In this document: piece after piece, positions 7,685 through 16,693 of the stretch | How positions within the stretch are numbered: the first letter of the stretch is position 1 | How the letters are laid out: each line of letters begins with the position of its first letter | Source: 66-474 sp036278635 | GTDB taxonomy: Bacteria; Pseudomonadota; Gammaproteobacteria; Xanthomonadales; Rhodanobacteraceae | Assembly (NCBI GenBank): GCA_036278635.1 | Contig: DASUKQ010000103.1 | Coordinates: forward strand, 1-64,000 | Length of the DNA stretch: 64,000 nt | Direction: 5' to 3' | Notes under the pieces: model-generated | Told to the model about the DNA's origin: nothing | What the model saw: only the letters and a program-made list of their open reading frames with translations | The model's database searches: none | Translations under genes and position numbers: made by a program

Positions 7685-9055
7685 ATGTTCGACAACCTGA
7701 CCGAGCGCCTTTCCACGACTGTCCAGCGGCTGACCGGGCGCGGGCGGCTGACCGAGGAAAACATCCGCGAGGCCTTGCGCGAGGTGCGCGTGGCATTGCT
7801 GGAAGCCGACGTGGCGTTGCCGGTGGTGCAGGCGCTGATCGAGCGCATCAAGGTGCGCGCGGTCGGCCAGGAAGTGCTGAAAAGCCTGACGCCCGGGCAG
7901 GCGTTGATCAAGGTCGTGCGCGACGAGCTGACCGCGGTGATGGGCACCGCCAACGCGCAGCTCAACCTTGCCGCCACGCCTCCGGCGGTGGTGCTGATGG
8001 CGGGGTTGCAGGGCGCCGGCAAGACCACCATGGTCGCGAAACTCGCGCGTCATCTCATCGAGCACAAGAAAAAGGTGATGGTCGTGAGCGCCGACGTGTA
8101 TCGTCCGGCAGCGATCGAGCAGTTGCAGACGCTCGCCGCGCAGGTGGGTGCGGGGTTCGTGCCTTCGCGGGCTGGACAGCAGCCGGTCGCCATCGTGAAG
8201 GCCGCAGTCGATGCGGCTCGCCGCGAAGTCGCCGACGTGTTGATCGTAGACACGGCGGGTCGCACCAGCATCGACGAGAAGATGATGGCCGAGATCAAGG
8301 CGCTGCACGACGCGCTGGATCCGGTCGAAACATTGTTCGTGGTCGATTCGATGACCGGCCAGGACGCCGCCAACACCGCCAAGGCGTTTGCCGACGCGCT
8401 GCCGCTGACCGGCGTGATCCTGACCAAGGTCGATGGCGATGCGCGCGGCGGCGCGGCGCTGTCGGTGCGCTACGTCACCGGGCGGCCGATCAAGTTCCTC
8501 GGCGCCGGCGAGAAGCCCGATGCGCTGGAACCGTTCCATCCCGACCGCATGGCGACCCGCATTCTCGGCATGGGCGACGTGCTGTCGCTGATCGAGGATG
8601 TGCAACAAAAGACCGATGCGGACAAGGCCGCCAAGCTCGCGAAGAAGGTCGCCAGGGGCAAGCGCTTCGACCTGAACGACATGAAGGACCAACTCGACCA
8701 GATGCTCAACATGGGCGGCCTGGCCGGGTTGATGGAAAAACTTCCGGGCGTGTCCGGGCTGCCCGACAAGGTGAAGTCGCAGGTCAACGACAAGGAAGTG
8801 AAGAAGATGATGGCGATCATCGATTCGATGACGAAGAAGGAGCGCCGCCACCCCAAGTTGCTGAACGGCTCGCGTCGGGCGCGGGTGGCGCGGGGCTCCG
8901 GCGCCCAGCCGGCGGACGTCAACCGCCTGCTCAAGCAGTACACCCAGATGGAAAAGATGATGGGCAAGTTCGCCCGCGGCGGCATGAAGGGCCTGATGCG
9001 GCAGATGGGTGGCGCCATGAAGGGCATGGGCGGACGGGGCTTCCCGGGGCGCTGA
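7685..9055 (+). CDS. ffh: Signal recognition particle protein Ffh (SRP54)
   Basis: A 456-residue GTPase that, with 4.5S RNA, delivers ribosomes making membrane proteins to FtsY at the inner membrane. Order: N domain (about 1-95), G domain with P-loop GLQGAGKTT (about 103-111), DTAGRT and TKVDG motifs, then the Met-rich M domain (about 300-456) ending in a Gly/Met-rich tail. Length is normal. The 4.5S RNA gene is not in the window. The gene precedes the S16 operon, separated by a GTAGGTTGGG-type repeat. Confidence 0.97.
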   Translation: MFDNLTERLSTTVQRLTGRGRLTEENIREALREVRVALLEADVALPVVQALIERIKVRAVGQEVLKSLTPGQALIKVVRDELTAVMGTANAQLNLAATPPAVVLMAGLQGAGKTTMVAKLARHLIEHKKKVMVVSADVYRPAAIEQLQTLAAQVGAGFVPSRAGQQPVAIVKAAVDAARREVADVLIVDTAGRTSIDEKMMAEIKALHDALDPVETLFVVDSMTGQDAANTAKAFADALPLTGVILTKVDGDARGGAALSVRYVTGRPIKFLGAGEKPDALEPFHPDRMATRILGMGDVLSLIEDVQQKTDADKAAKLAKKVARGKRFDLNDMKDQLDQMLNMGGLAGLMEKLPGVSGLPDKVKSQVNDKEVKKMMAIIDSMTKKERRHPKLLNGSRRARVARGSGAQPADVNRLLKQYTQMEKMMGKFARGGMKGLMRQMGGAMKGMGGRGFPGR

Positions 9056-9069
9056 GCCGATCCTTCTCG

Positions 9070-9162
9070 CAGGTTGGGCTGACGCCGGCTTGATCGGCGG
9101 AAGCCCAACATCTGACTCGCGTGTGTTGGGCTTCGCGGACGGAGCCCGCTCAGTCAACCTGC
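9070..9162. repeat. GTAGGTTGGG element, copy 4
   Basis: Ends CAGGTTGGGCTGA and TCAACCTGCG with internal GCCCAACA/TGTTGGGC, between ffh and rpsP. It is a diverged copy. Confidence 0.8.
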
Positions 9163-9268
9163 GCAAACCCCTCGCATTTCGCGGGTTTTGCCCGTACAAT
9201 TGCCCGTTTCCCGAGCCCCGGGGTCGCCCGCGACCGGTCCGTGGCCGTTCCATCGGAGTCGATAGATC

Positions 9269-9523
9269 ATGGTGAGGATTCGTCTTTCGCGCGCAGGCGC
9301 CAAGGGCCGGCCGTTCTACCACGTGGTGGTGACGGATCGGCGCAGTGCCCGCGACGGCCGCAACATCGAACGCCTGGGTTACTTCAACCCGGGCGCGGCG
9401 GGTGAGCACGACCAGCGACTGGTGCTCGACGTCGAGAAGCTGAATGCATGGGTCGCCAAGGGCGCGCAGTGCTCGAACAAGGTCGCGGCGCTGGCGAAGG
9501 AAGCGGCGAAGCAGGCTGCATGA
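9269..9523 (+). CDS. rpsP: 30S ribosomal protein S16
   Basis: An 84-residue S16, an early 16S rRNA-binding protein. The diagnostic start VRIRLSRAGAKGRPFYHVVV and the ERLGYFNP block are present; length is typical. It opens the conserved operon rpsP-rimM-trmD-rplS. A TACAAT at 9195-9200 is a possible -10. The 131-nt spacer to rimM contains two strong hairpins, which fits the need for far more S16 than RimM or TrmD. Confidence 0.97.
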   Translation: MVRIRLSRAGAKGRPFYHVVVTDRRSARDGRNIERLGYFNPGAAGEHDQRLVLDVEKLNAWVAKGAQCSNKVAALAKEAAKQAA

Positions 9524-9559
9524 AAATTTGCGGACCCGTCAGGATCCTTGGTTTTCAGT

Positions 9560-9600
9560 CCCCTTGAGTCAAGGGGGCGGTCAAACCTTGAAAAGGTTTG
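9560..9600 (+). other. Two adjacent hairpins in the rpsP-rimM spacer
   Basis: CCCCTTGA and TCAAGGGG at 9560-9576 form a nearly loop-less palindrome, followed by CAAACCTT and AAGGTTTG at 9582-9600 around a 3-nt loop. No T tract follows either, so they look like mRNA structures or processing/stability signals rather than full terminators. Confidence 0.55.
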
Positions 9601-9654
9601 ATGGGGGTTGTGGAAGCATGCAGATGTTGCCCAGGTTCGCGATCGATCAGGTTG

Positions 9655-10188
9655 ATGGAGATTTTTGACGAAGGAACGCGCAGCGGGTACGTGCTGCTCG
9701 GACGTATCGTGGGTGTGCACGGTGTGCATGGCGCGGTAAAGCTGGAATCATTCACCGAGCCACGACTGGCGATCTTCAACTACAAACCCTGGTTGCTGGA
9801 ACGCGAATCGGGGCAGTTCGAGGAAGTCGCCGAGGCGCATGGACACGCGCAAGGCAAGGGCATGGTTGCGACGCTTGCAGGTGTGGGCGATCGCGACGCG
9901 GCAGCGGCATGGATCGGCGCGCGCATCTGGATTCCGCGCGACGCCTTGCCGGAGCCGGAAGCCGGCGAGTATTACCAGACGGATCTGGAAGGATTGCAGG
10001 TGCTGAACACGGCGGGCGAGTTGCTCGGCACGGTCAGCCATCTGTTCGACAATGGCGCGCACGACGTGTTGATGGTGCGCGACGCGGCGGGCAGGGAGCG
10101 CCTGGTTCCGTATGTGGCGGACAGGTACGTGAAGTCGGTCGATCTGGATGCGGGACGCATCGTGGTCGACTGGGACAAGGACGACTGA
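9655..10188 (+). CDS. rimM: Ribosome maturation factor RimM
   Basis: 177 residues. RimM binds S19 in the 30S head and helps late 16S processing. The N-terminal beta-barrel carries LLGRIVGVHGVHGAVK; the C-terminal PRC-barrel begins at YYQTDLEGLQV. The ATG at 9655 is chosen because the 19 residues before it are Cys/Arg-rich and unlike RimM. The ribosome site is poor (CAGG only), consistent with low expression relative to S16. It ends 5 nt before trmD. Confidence 0.93.
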   Translation: MEIFDEGTRSGYVLLGRIVGVHGVHGAVKLESFTEPRLAIFNYKPWLLERESGQFEEVAEAHGHAQGKGMVATLAGVGDRDAAAAWIGARIWIPRDALPEPEAGEYYQTDLEGLQVLNTAGELLGTVSHLFDNGAHDVLMVRDAAGRERLVPYVADRYVKSVDLDAGRIVVDWDKDD

Positions 10189-10193
10189 ACACG

Positions 10194-10958
10194 ATGATGC
10201 GTGTCGATGTCATTACCTTGTTTCCCGAATTCGTGCACCAGTGCGCTGGTTTCGGGGTAACGGGACGCGCAGTCGAGCGCGGCCTGTTGCAACTGGAAGC
10301 GTGGAATCCACGCGACCACGCCGAAGGCGGTTACCGCCGGGTCGACGACACCGCGTGTGGCGGCGGTCCGGGGATGGTGATGATGGTCGAGCCGCTGCGC
10401 CGGACGTTGGCGGCTGCGAGGCAGGCATCGGACGAACCGGCGCCGGTGATTTATTTGAGTCCGCAAGGGACGCGGCTCACGCAGGACAAGGTGCGGCAGT
10501 TGGCAAGTTTGCCGCGGATGATTTTGTTGTGCGGGCGCTACGAAGGTATCGACGAGCGCCTGATCGAACACGAGGTCGACGAAGAATTGTCGATCGGCGA
10601 CTACGTGCTGTCGGGCGGCGAGCTTGCCGCGGCGGTGCTGGTCGATGCGATCGGCAGGTTGCAGGAAGGCGCGCTGGGTGATGCCCAATCCGCCGAGCAG
10701 GATTCGTTTTCGGACGGTCTGCTGGATTGCCCGCACTACACGCGGCCGGTCAGCCATGAATTGGGCGACGTGCCGGCCGTATTGTTGTCGGGTGACCACG
10801 CGGCGATCCACCGCTGGCGCCGCCGGCAATCGCTGGGCCGCACCTGGTTGCGTCGCCCGGACTTGCTGGAAGCGTTGACGCTGGATGCCGAAGACCGACG
10901 ATTGCTGGAAGAATTCAAACGGGAACACAAGGGTCAAACCCATGAACAAGATCATTGA
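10194..10958 (+). CDS. trmD: tRNA (guanine37-N1)-methyltransferase
   Basis: A 254-residue SPOUT methyltransferase that makes m1G37 in tRNAs reading CNN codons and so prevents +1 frameshifting. The start MRVDVITLFPEF, the LLCGRYEGIDERL motif and the trefoil-knot SAM loop GDYVLSGGELAA are all present. Two consecutive ATGs (10194, 10197) can serve as start. Its 3' end overlaps rplS by 17 nt, suggesting coupled translation. Confidence 0.97.
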   Translation: MMRVDVITLFPEFVHQCAGFGVTGRAVERGLLQLEAWNPRDHAEGGYRRVDDTACGGGPGMVMMVEPLRRTLAAARQASDEPAPVIYLSPQGTRLTQDKVRQLASLPRMILLCGRYEGIDERLIEHEVDEELSIGDYVLSGGELAAAVLVDAIGRLQEGALGDAQSAEQDSFSDGLLDCPHYTRPVSHELGDVPAVLLSGDHAAIHRWRRRQSLGRTWLRRPDLLEALTLDAEDRRLLEEFKREHKGQTHEQDH

Positions 10959-11322
10959 ACAATTCGAGGCGGCACAGATGGGCCGCGAGCTGCCGCCGTT
11001 CGCCGCCGGCGACACCGTGGTCGTCAACGTCAAGGTCACCGAGGGCAGCCGCGAGCGCGTGCAGGCCTTCGAGGGGGTGTGCATCGCGCGCCGCAACCGC
11101 GGTCTGCACTCGGCCTTCACCGTGCGCAAGATGTCGCACGGCACTGGCGTCGAGCGCGTGTTCCAGGCGCACAGCCCGGCGATCGATTCGATCCAGGTGA
11201 AGCGCAAGGGCAAGGTGCGCGGCGCCAAGCTGTATTTCCTGCGCGGGCTGGAAGGCAAAGCCGCGCGCATCAAGGAAGACATTGCCGCACGCGGCAAGTC
11301 CGACGCCAGCCGCGTCAAGTAA
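10942..11322 (+). CDS. rplS: 50S ribosomal protein L19
   Basis: 126 residues; slightly longer than the 115 of E. coli because of a Lys/Ala tail. L19 lies at the 30S/50S interface. Motifs: FAAGDTVVVNVKVTEGSRERVQAFEG and VRGAKLYFLR. The start lies inside trmD. It is the last gene of the S16 operon and is followed by a terminator hairpin. Confidence 0.97.
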   Translation: MNKIIEQFEAAQMGRELPPFAAGDTVVVNVKVTEGSRERVQAFEGVCIARRNRGLHSAFTVRKMSHGTGVERVFQAHSPAIDSIQVKRKGKVRGAKLYFLRGLEGKAARIKEDIAARGKSDASRVK

Positions 11323-11357
11323 CAAGCGGCAGACGTCCTTCGGGGCGTGTCATGCAA

Positions 11358-11387
11358 GGCCACGCGGGTCACTCTGCGTGGCTTTTT
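11358..11387 (+). terminator. Rho-independent terminator after rplS
   Basis: Stem GCCACGC (11359-11365) and GCGTGGC (11376-11382) followed by TTTTT, 36 nt past the rplS stop. Confidence 0.8.
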
Positions 11388-11491
11388 GCTGTGCGTCCAG
11401 TCAAAACCGGCTTGTCGTCGTTTTGCCACGCAAGCGCGAGGGTTATTGATGGCTTCCGGCACCCGGCTGTGGGGCATCCTCCATTTTCGTC

Positions 11492-11510
11492 ATTCCGGGC
11501 AACCCGGAAT
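11492..11510. repeat. Short palindrome in the rplS-SDR gap
   Basis: ATTCCGGG and CCCGGAAT around CAA. It resembles the CATTCCGGGCAACCCGGAAT motifs common between genes in high-GC proteobacteria; role unknown. Confidence 0.5.
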
Positions 11511-11610
11511 CGGACCTGATCATGCGATGATTTGATTCGGCGCATGCGTCCACACGGTTCGCATTGCTAGAGTGAGGCCTTGTGCGCTGTGCGCATCGTC
11601 AGGAAGCTGC

Positions 11611-12375
11611 ATGGAAATCGCGGAACAGGTCGTGTTGGTCACGGGTGCCGGCCGCGGGCTTGGCAGCGCCATCGCGCGGGCCTTCGCCGGCGCGGGTGCG
11701 CGGGTGGTCGTCAATTACCGGCGCAGCCGCGAGGCGGCGGAAGCATTGGCGGCCGAACTTGGCGGTACCCATGCGCTGGCAATTCAGGCCGACGTGACCG
11801 ATCCGCAACAGGTCTCGGCGATGCTGGCGGCAGCGCGCGATCATTTCGACGAGGCCGTGACCACGGTCGTCAACAACGCACTGGCGGATTTTTCCTTCAA
11901 CGGCGACGCGCGCGCGAAGGCGGCGGAAATTGGTTGGGACGCGTTCTCGGCGCAGCTCGAAGGCAGTGTTCACGGTGCCTTGAATACCGTGCAGGCAGCG
12001 TTGCCGGCCATGCGCGAGGGCGGATTCGGCCGCGTCATCAATATCGGCAGCAACCTGTTCCAGAATCCGGTGGTGCCGTACCACGACTACACCGCCGGCA
12101 AGGCGGCGTTGCTGGCGCTGACCCGGACGCTTGCCGCCGATCTCGGACCCGACGGCGTCACGGTCAACATGGTCTCGGGCGGCTTGCTGCGCACCACCGA
12201 TGCGAGCGCCGCCACGCCGGACGCGATTTTCGACATGATTGCCGCCAGCACGCCGCTGCGGCGCGTGACGACCCCGGCGGAGTTCGCCGATGCAGTGTTG
12301 TTCTTCGCGTCGCCCTGGGCACGCGCGGTGACGGGACAGAATCTCGTCGTGGATGGCGGCCTGGTCAAGGATTGA
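11611..12375 (+). CDS. SDR-family oxidoreductase (FabG-like)
   Basis: A 254-residue classical short-chain dehydrogenase/reductase. It has the nucleotide-binding TGAGRGLG at 11-18, an Asn-Asn-Ala motif near 88, the catalytic Ser region INIGSN and the Tyr160-x3-Lys164 pair (YTAGK). Arg residues after the second strand (NYRRSREAAE) suggest NADPH preference. Such proteins reduce ketones, often 3-oxoacyl thioesters; substrate not assignable. The ATG has AGGAAG upstream. It is followed after 55 bp by an aldo/keto reductase, so the two probably form a small operon. Confidence 0.85.
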   Translation: MEIAEQVVLVTGAGRGLGSAIARAFAGAGARVVVNYRRSREAAEALAAELGGTHALAIQADVTDPQQVSAMLAAARDHFDEAVTTVVNNALADFSFNGDARAKAAEIGWDAFSAQLEGSVHGALNTVQAALPAMREGGFGRVINIGSNLFQNPVVPYHDYTAGKAALLALTRTLAADLGPDGVTVNMVSGGLLRTTDASAATPDAIFDMIAASTPLRRVTTPAEFADAVLFFASPWARAVTGQNLVVDGGLVKD

Positions 12376-12430
12376 CGGCAGACGGTCGGCGTATCCTTGC
12401 GAGGATGTGCTGCAGAAAGAGGTGCACGAT

Positions 12431-13294
12431 ATGGCGGATGCGGACGCTGCCCGTTCCGGCAAGTTCCTGCTCGGCGGTGAACTGGCCATCCATCGTCTTG
12501 GTTACGGGGCGATGCGAGTCACCGGCTCGGGAATCTGGGGTGAACCGGCGGACCGCGCCGAGTGCCTGCGCACGCTGCGGCGCGTGCCCGAGCTGGGCGT
12601 GAACTTCATCGATACGGCGGACTCCTACGGCCCCGACATTTCGGAGCTGATGATCCGCGAAGCGTTGCATCCCTATCGCGACGTGATCATCGCGACCAAG
12701 GGCGGACAGGTCCGGCCGGGGCCGGACGAGTGGGTGCCGGTCGGGCGTCCCGCGTATCTCGAGCAGCAGGTGAAGATGAGTCTGCGCCACCTGGGCGCGG
12801 ATCGGATCACGTTGTGGCAACTGCACCGGATCGATCCGGACGTGCCGCGCGACGAGCAATTCGGTGCGATCAAGTCGATGCTCGACCAGGGCTTGATCCG
12901 CTTCGCCGGGTTGAGCGAAGTGACGGTCGAGGAGGTCAAGGCTGCCGAAAAGGTGTTCCCGGTCGCGACGGTCCAGAACCGTTACAGCGCGACGTTCCGG
13001 CGTTACGACGACGTGCTGGAGTATTGCGAATCGCGCGGGATCGGATTCATTCCGTGGTATCCGTTGTCCGGTGGTGCGCTGGTGAAGGCTGATTCGCCGG
13101 TTGCGGAAGTCGCCCGCCGCCACCAGGCCAGCGCGGCACAGGTGGCGATCGCGTGGCTGCTGAAACGAAGTACGGTGATGATCCCGATTCCGGGTACATC
13201 CAAACACGAGCATCTCGAGGAAAATGTCGCCGCGGCGGACATCGAACTGACCGACGCCGAGTTCGAGGCGCTCGGCAACATCGCGGTGTCGTAG
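12431..13294 (+). CDS. Aldo/keto reductase
   Basis: A 287-residue NADPH-dependent TIM-barrel oxidoreductase. The catalytic tetrad is visible: Asp and Tyr in FIDTADSYG (about 60-68), Lys in IIATKGG (about 88), His in LWQLHRID (about 132). The C-terminal cofactor motif is IPIPGTSKHEHLEEN. Substrate unknown. The ATG at 12431 has AGAGG upstream. The stop codon TAG is supplied by the first bases of a GTAGGTTGGG-type repeat, so the reading frame ends inside the repeat. Confidence 0.88.
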   Translation: MADADAARSGKFLLGGELAIHRLGYGAMRVTGSGIWGEPADRAECLRTLRRVPELGVNFIDTADSYGPDISELMIREALHPYRDVIIATKGGQVRPGPDEWVPVGRPAYLEQQVKMSLRHLGADRITLWQLHRIDPDVPRDEQFGAIKSMLDQGLIRFAGLSEVTVEEVKAAEKVFPVATVQNRYSATFRRYDDVLEYCESRGIGFIPWYPLSGGALVKADSPVAEVARRHQASAAQVAIAWLLKRSTVMIPIPGTSKHEHLEENVAAADIELTDAEFEALGNIAVS

Positions 13295-13387
13295 GTTGGG
13301 TTGACGACAGATTCATTCCGGCGGAAGCCCGACGTCGCCCCGATGAGTGTTGGGCTTCGCGGATGAAGCCCGCTCAACCCAACCTAC
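13291..13387. repeat. GTAGGTTGGG element, copy 5
   Basis: A full copy with both ends, overlapping the stop codon of the aldo/keto reductase gene. Confidence 0.85.
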
Positions 13388-13408
13388 TGCGATGGGGCCG
13401 GTCATGCT

Positions 13409-13507
13409 GTAGGTTGGGTTGAGCCCGGGGTTTTATCCGGGCGAAGCCCAACATCGTCGTGCGTGTGCGTTGGGCTTCGCGGATGAAGCCCGCTCAACCC
13501 AACCTAC
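13409..13507. repeat. GTAGGTTGGG element, copy 6
   Basis: A full copy in tandem with copy 5 between convergent genes, followed by an isolated right end (CAGCCCAACCTACGG, about 13521-13538) next to the RND permease stop. Confidence 0.85.
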
Positions 13508-13540
13508 GGATGCTATCCCGCTCAGCCCAACCTACGGAGG

Positions 13541-16500
13541 CTATGGGGAATCGGACGGACGGATTTCCCCGCCGTCGGCATCGCCGACCTCGGTGCCGTC
13601 GGACTTGTCGCCCAGCAGGCGCCGCACCACCACGTAGAACACCGGCACCAGCATGATGCCGAGCGCGGTTGCGCCAAGCATGCCGCCAATCACGCCCGTG
13701 CCGATGGCATGCCGGCTGTTGGCGCCGGCGCCGCTCGAGATCGCCAGCGGCAGCACCCCGAGGATGAAGGCGATCGAGGTCATCAGGATCGGACGCAGCC
13801 GGATCCGGCAAGCTTCCAGCGTGGCCGCAATCAAGCCCTTGCCTTCCTTCTGCAGGCTGACCGCGAATTCCACGATCAGGATCGCGTTCTTGACCGACAG
13901 TCCGATGATCGCGATCAGGCCGACCTTGAAATAGACGTCGTTCTCGAGTCCGCGGATGCTGGTCAGCAGCACCGACCCCAGCACCCCGAGCGGGATCACC
14001 AGCATCACTGCCAGCGGGATCGACCAGCTTTCGTAGAGCGCGGCCAGGCACAGGAATACCACCAGGATCGAGAGCCCGAACAGCATCGGGGCCTGCGCCC
14101 CCGACAGGATTTCCTGCAGCGACTGGCCGGACCATTCGTAGCCGAAGCTCGCGGGCAGGTATTTCGCCACCAGTTCCTGCATCGCGGCGATCGCGTCGCC
14201 CGAGCTGTAGCCGGGTGCCGCGGTGCCGGTGATGCCGATGGAGCCGACGCCGTCGTAGCGGTCGAGCTCCGGAGGCGCCATGGACCATTGCGTATCGACC
14301 ACGCTCGACAGCGGCACCATCGCGCCGCTCGACGAACGCGTGTAGAAATCGCCGATGTCGGATGGACTCATTCGGAAGGGTGCGTCGGCCTGCATTTCCA
14401 CGCGCAGCACGCGCCCCTGGTAGTAGAAATCGTTGGCGTAGACCTGCGACAGCATCAACCGGATCGCGTTGTAGACGTCGGTAACCGAAACGCCCATCGA
14501 TTCCGCCTGGACGCGGTCGACGTGCATGTTGACGGTTGGCGCGTCTTCCATGCCGTTGACGCGCACGTTCTGCAACCGCTTGTCCTTCGCGGCCGCCGCG
14601 AGCAGCTTGTCCTTGGCCGCGACCAGTGCGTCGTGGCCAAGGCCACCCTGGTCCTGCAGCTCGAAATCGAAGCCGCCGAATCGGCCCAGGCCGCGGATCA
14701 CCGCCGGGTTGACCGCGAACACCTGGGCATCGCGGATGCGTGCGAACTTCTGGTTGAGGTCGTTCACCACTTCCTCGGCGCTGCGCGAACGATCGCTCCA
14801 GTCCTTCAGGTGGATGAAGGCCATCCCGACGTTTTCGCCGCGACCCACGAAGCTGAAGCCGCCGATCGTGAACGCGTTGGAGATGGCGGGGTCCTTCTTC
14901 AGGATGCCCTCGACTTCCTCGGTCACGGCGCGGGTGCGCCCGATCGTGGCGCCTGGCGGCAACTGTACGGTCGCGATGATCGACCCCTGGTCCTCCGAGG
15001 GTACGAAGCTCGAGGGCAACTGGATGAGCAACACCACCGCGACCACGATCGCCAGCGCGTAGCCGATCATCCAGCGCGGTGTGTGCCGTACGGCCTTGCC
15101 GAGGCGCGCGAGGTAGTGTCGCGCCAGGCCCTCGTAGGCGTTGTTGAAGCCCCGCAGGAAGCGATTGGCGTGTTCGTGCTCCGGGCGCAACAGGCTGGCG
15201 CACAGGGCGGGCGTGAACGTCAGGGCCATCAGGGCGGACAATGCCATCGATACCGCGATCGTCACCGAGAACTGGCGATAGATCGCACCGACGCTGCCGG
15301 GCATGAGCGCCGCCGGCACGAACACCGAAGCCAGCACCGTGGTGACTGCGACGATCGCGCCGGTGATCTGGGTCATGCCCTTGCGCGTCGCTTCCTTCGG
15401 CGACAGCCCTTCCTCACGCATCAGGCGCTCGACGTTTTCCACCACCACGATCGCGTCGTCGACCACGATCCCGATGGCGAGGACCAGTCCGAACAACGTG
15501 AGCACGTTGATCGAGAAGCCGAACGCGTACATGCCGATGAAGGCGCCGGTGAGCGCGACCGGGACGACCAGCGTCGGGATCAGCGTCGCCCGCAGGTTCT
15601 GCAGGAACAGCAGCATCACCAGGAACACCAGCACGATCGCCTCGCCGAGGGTCTTCACGACTTCGACGATCGACACCCGGACGAAGGTGTAGCTTTCGAA
15701 CGGAATGGTCCAGGTGACGCCCGGCGGGAGGTTCTTGGCCAGATCCTCCATCCTCGCCTGCACGGCGTCGGCGACCGCGAGCGCGTTGGCGCCCGGCGAC
15801 ATCGAGATGCCGAACGATGCGACGGGCTTGCCGTCGAGGCGCGAGAAGTTGCCGTAGTTGTCCGAGCCGAGCTCGACCCGTGCGACGTCGCCCAGGGTGA
15901 CGGTGGTGCCGTCCGGATTGGTGCGCAGGATGATATGGCGGAACTGCTCCGGGGTGGCGAAGCTGGACTCGGCCGAGACGGTGGCGGTGATTCCCTGGCC
16001 CGCAGTCGCGGGTTCGGCACCCACCGAGCCGGCCGCGAACATCACGTTCTGCGCGCGCACCGCGTCCAGCGCGTCGGTGGCGGTCAATCCGTAGCCCTGC
16101 AGTTCCAGCGGGTTCAGCCAGATCCGCATTGCGTAGGGCGCGCCGAACTGGTTGACGTCGCCGACGCCTTCCACCCGCGAGATCGGGTCGATGAGCTGCG
16201 CCGCGATCACGTTGTTCAGCGCGGACTGGTCGAGGCGGCCGGTCGGGTCCAGCAGCGAAACGCCCATCAGGAAGCCCGTGTTGGATTTCCTGACCGTGAT
16301 GCCGAGGTCCTTGACGGCCTGCGGCAGGCGTGGTTCGGCGGCACTGACCGCGTTCTGGGTCTGGACGGCCGCGGTGTCGAGGTCGGTACCCGGATCGAAG
16401 TACAGCGTGATGTTGGCCAATCCGGTGGAACTGGACGACGAACTGAAGTACAGCAGGTGGTCGATCCCCGTGAGGTTCTGTTCGATCACCTGGGTGACGG

Positions 16501-16678
16501 TGCTTTGCACGACGTTGGCGTTGGCGCCGGGATAGTTGGCACGCACCTGCACGCTCGGGGGCGCGATCGTCGGGTAGGCCTCGATCGGCAGGTTCAGGAT
16601 CGCGATCGTGCCACCGAGCGTGATCAGGATGGCGAGGACCCATGCAAAAATCGGGCGGTCGATGAAGAAGCGTGACAT
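13541..16678 (-). CDS. RND multidrug efflux permease (AcrB/MexB type, HAE1)
   Basis: A 1045-residue inner-membrane proton antiporter, typical length. It starts with the family signature (FFIDRPIFAWVLAI...), has two large periplasmic loops and 12 membrane helices, and carries the proton-relay pair Asp-Asp in GIVVDDAIVVVENVE near residue 407. The periplasmic adaptor lies 15 bp upstream on the same strand. No outer-membrane channel gene follows: downstream are only repeats and a convergent gene, so it must use a TolC/OprM-like protein encoded elsewhere. No TetR/MarR regulator is adjacent. Confidence 0.95.
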   Translation of the reverse strand: MSRFFIDRPIFAWVLAILITLGGTIAILNLPIEAYPTIAPPSVQVRANYPGANANVVQSTVTQVIEQNLTGIDHLLYFSSSSSSTGLANITLYFDPGTDLDTAAVQTQNAVSAAEPRLPQAVKDLGITVRKSNTGFLMGVSLLDPTGRLDQSALNNVIAAQLIDPISRVEGVGDVNQFGAPYAMRIWLNPLELQGYGLTATDALDAVRAQNVMFAAGSVGAEPATAGQGITATVSAESSFATPEQFRHIILRTNPDGTTVTLGDVARVELGSDNYGNFSRLDGKPVASFGISMSPGANALAVADAVQARMEDLAKNLPPGVTWTIPFESYTFVRVSIVEVVKTLGEAIVLVFLVMLLFLQNLRATLIPTLVVPVALTGAFIGMYAFGFSINVLTLFGLVLAIGIVVDDAIVVVENVERLMREEGLSPKEATRKGMTQITGAIVAVTTVLASVFVPAALMPGSVGAIYRQFSVTIAVSMALSALMALTFTPALCASLLRPEHEHANRFLRGFNNAYEGLARHYLARLGKAVRHTPRWMIGYALAIVVAVVLLIQLPSSFVPSEDQGSIIATVQLPPGATIGRTRAVTEEVEGILKKDPAISNAFTIGGFSFVGRGENVGMAFIHLKDWSDRSRSAEEVVNDLNQKFARIRDAQVFAVNPAVIRGLGRFGGFDFELQDQGGLGHDALVAAKDKLLAAAAKDKRLQNVRVNGMEDAPTVNMHVDRVQAESMGVSVTDVYNAIRLMLSQVYANDFYYQGRVLRVEMQADAPFRMSPSDIGDFYTRSSSGAMVPLSSVVDTQWSMAPPELDRYDGVGSIGITGTAAPGYSSGDAIAAMQELVAKYLPASFGYEWSGQSLQEILSGAQAPMLFGLSILVVFLCLAALYESWSIPLAVMLVIPLGVLGSVLLTSIRGLENDVYFKVGLIAIIGLSVKNAILIVEFAVSLQKEGKGLIAATLEACRIRLRPILMTSIAFILGVLPLAISSGAGANSRHAIGTGVIGGMLGATALGIMLVPVFYVVVRRLLGDKSDGTEVGDADGGEIRPSDSP

Positions 16679-16693
16679 GGCGGGAGCGGGCCG

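Noticed and set aside
7505..9409. Extension of the YpjD-like frame across ffh to 9409
   Set aside because: The real protein begins near 7483-7504; the rest is antisense to ffh and rpsP.
13709..16675. Plus-strand open frame of 988 codons opposite the RND permease
   Set aside because: Composition (Arg/His/Asp/Gln) and position show it is the reverse frame of the permease.
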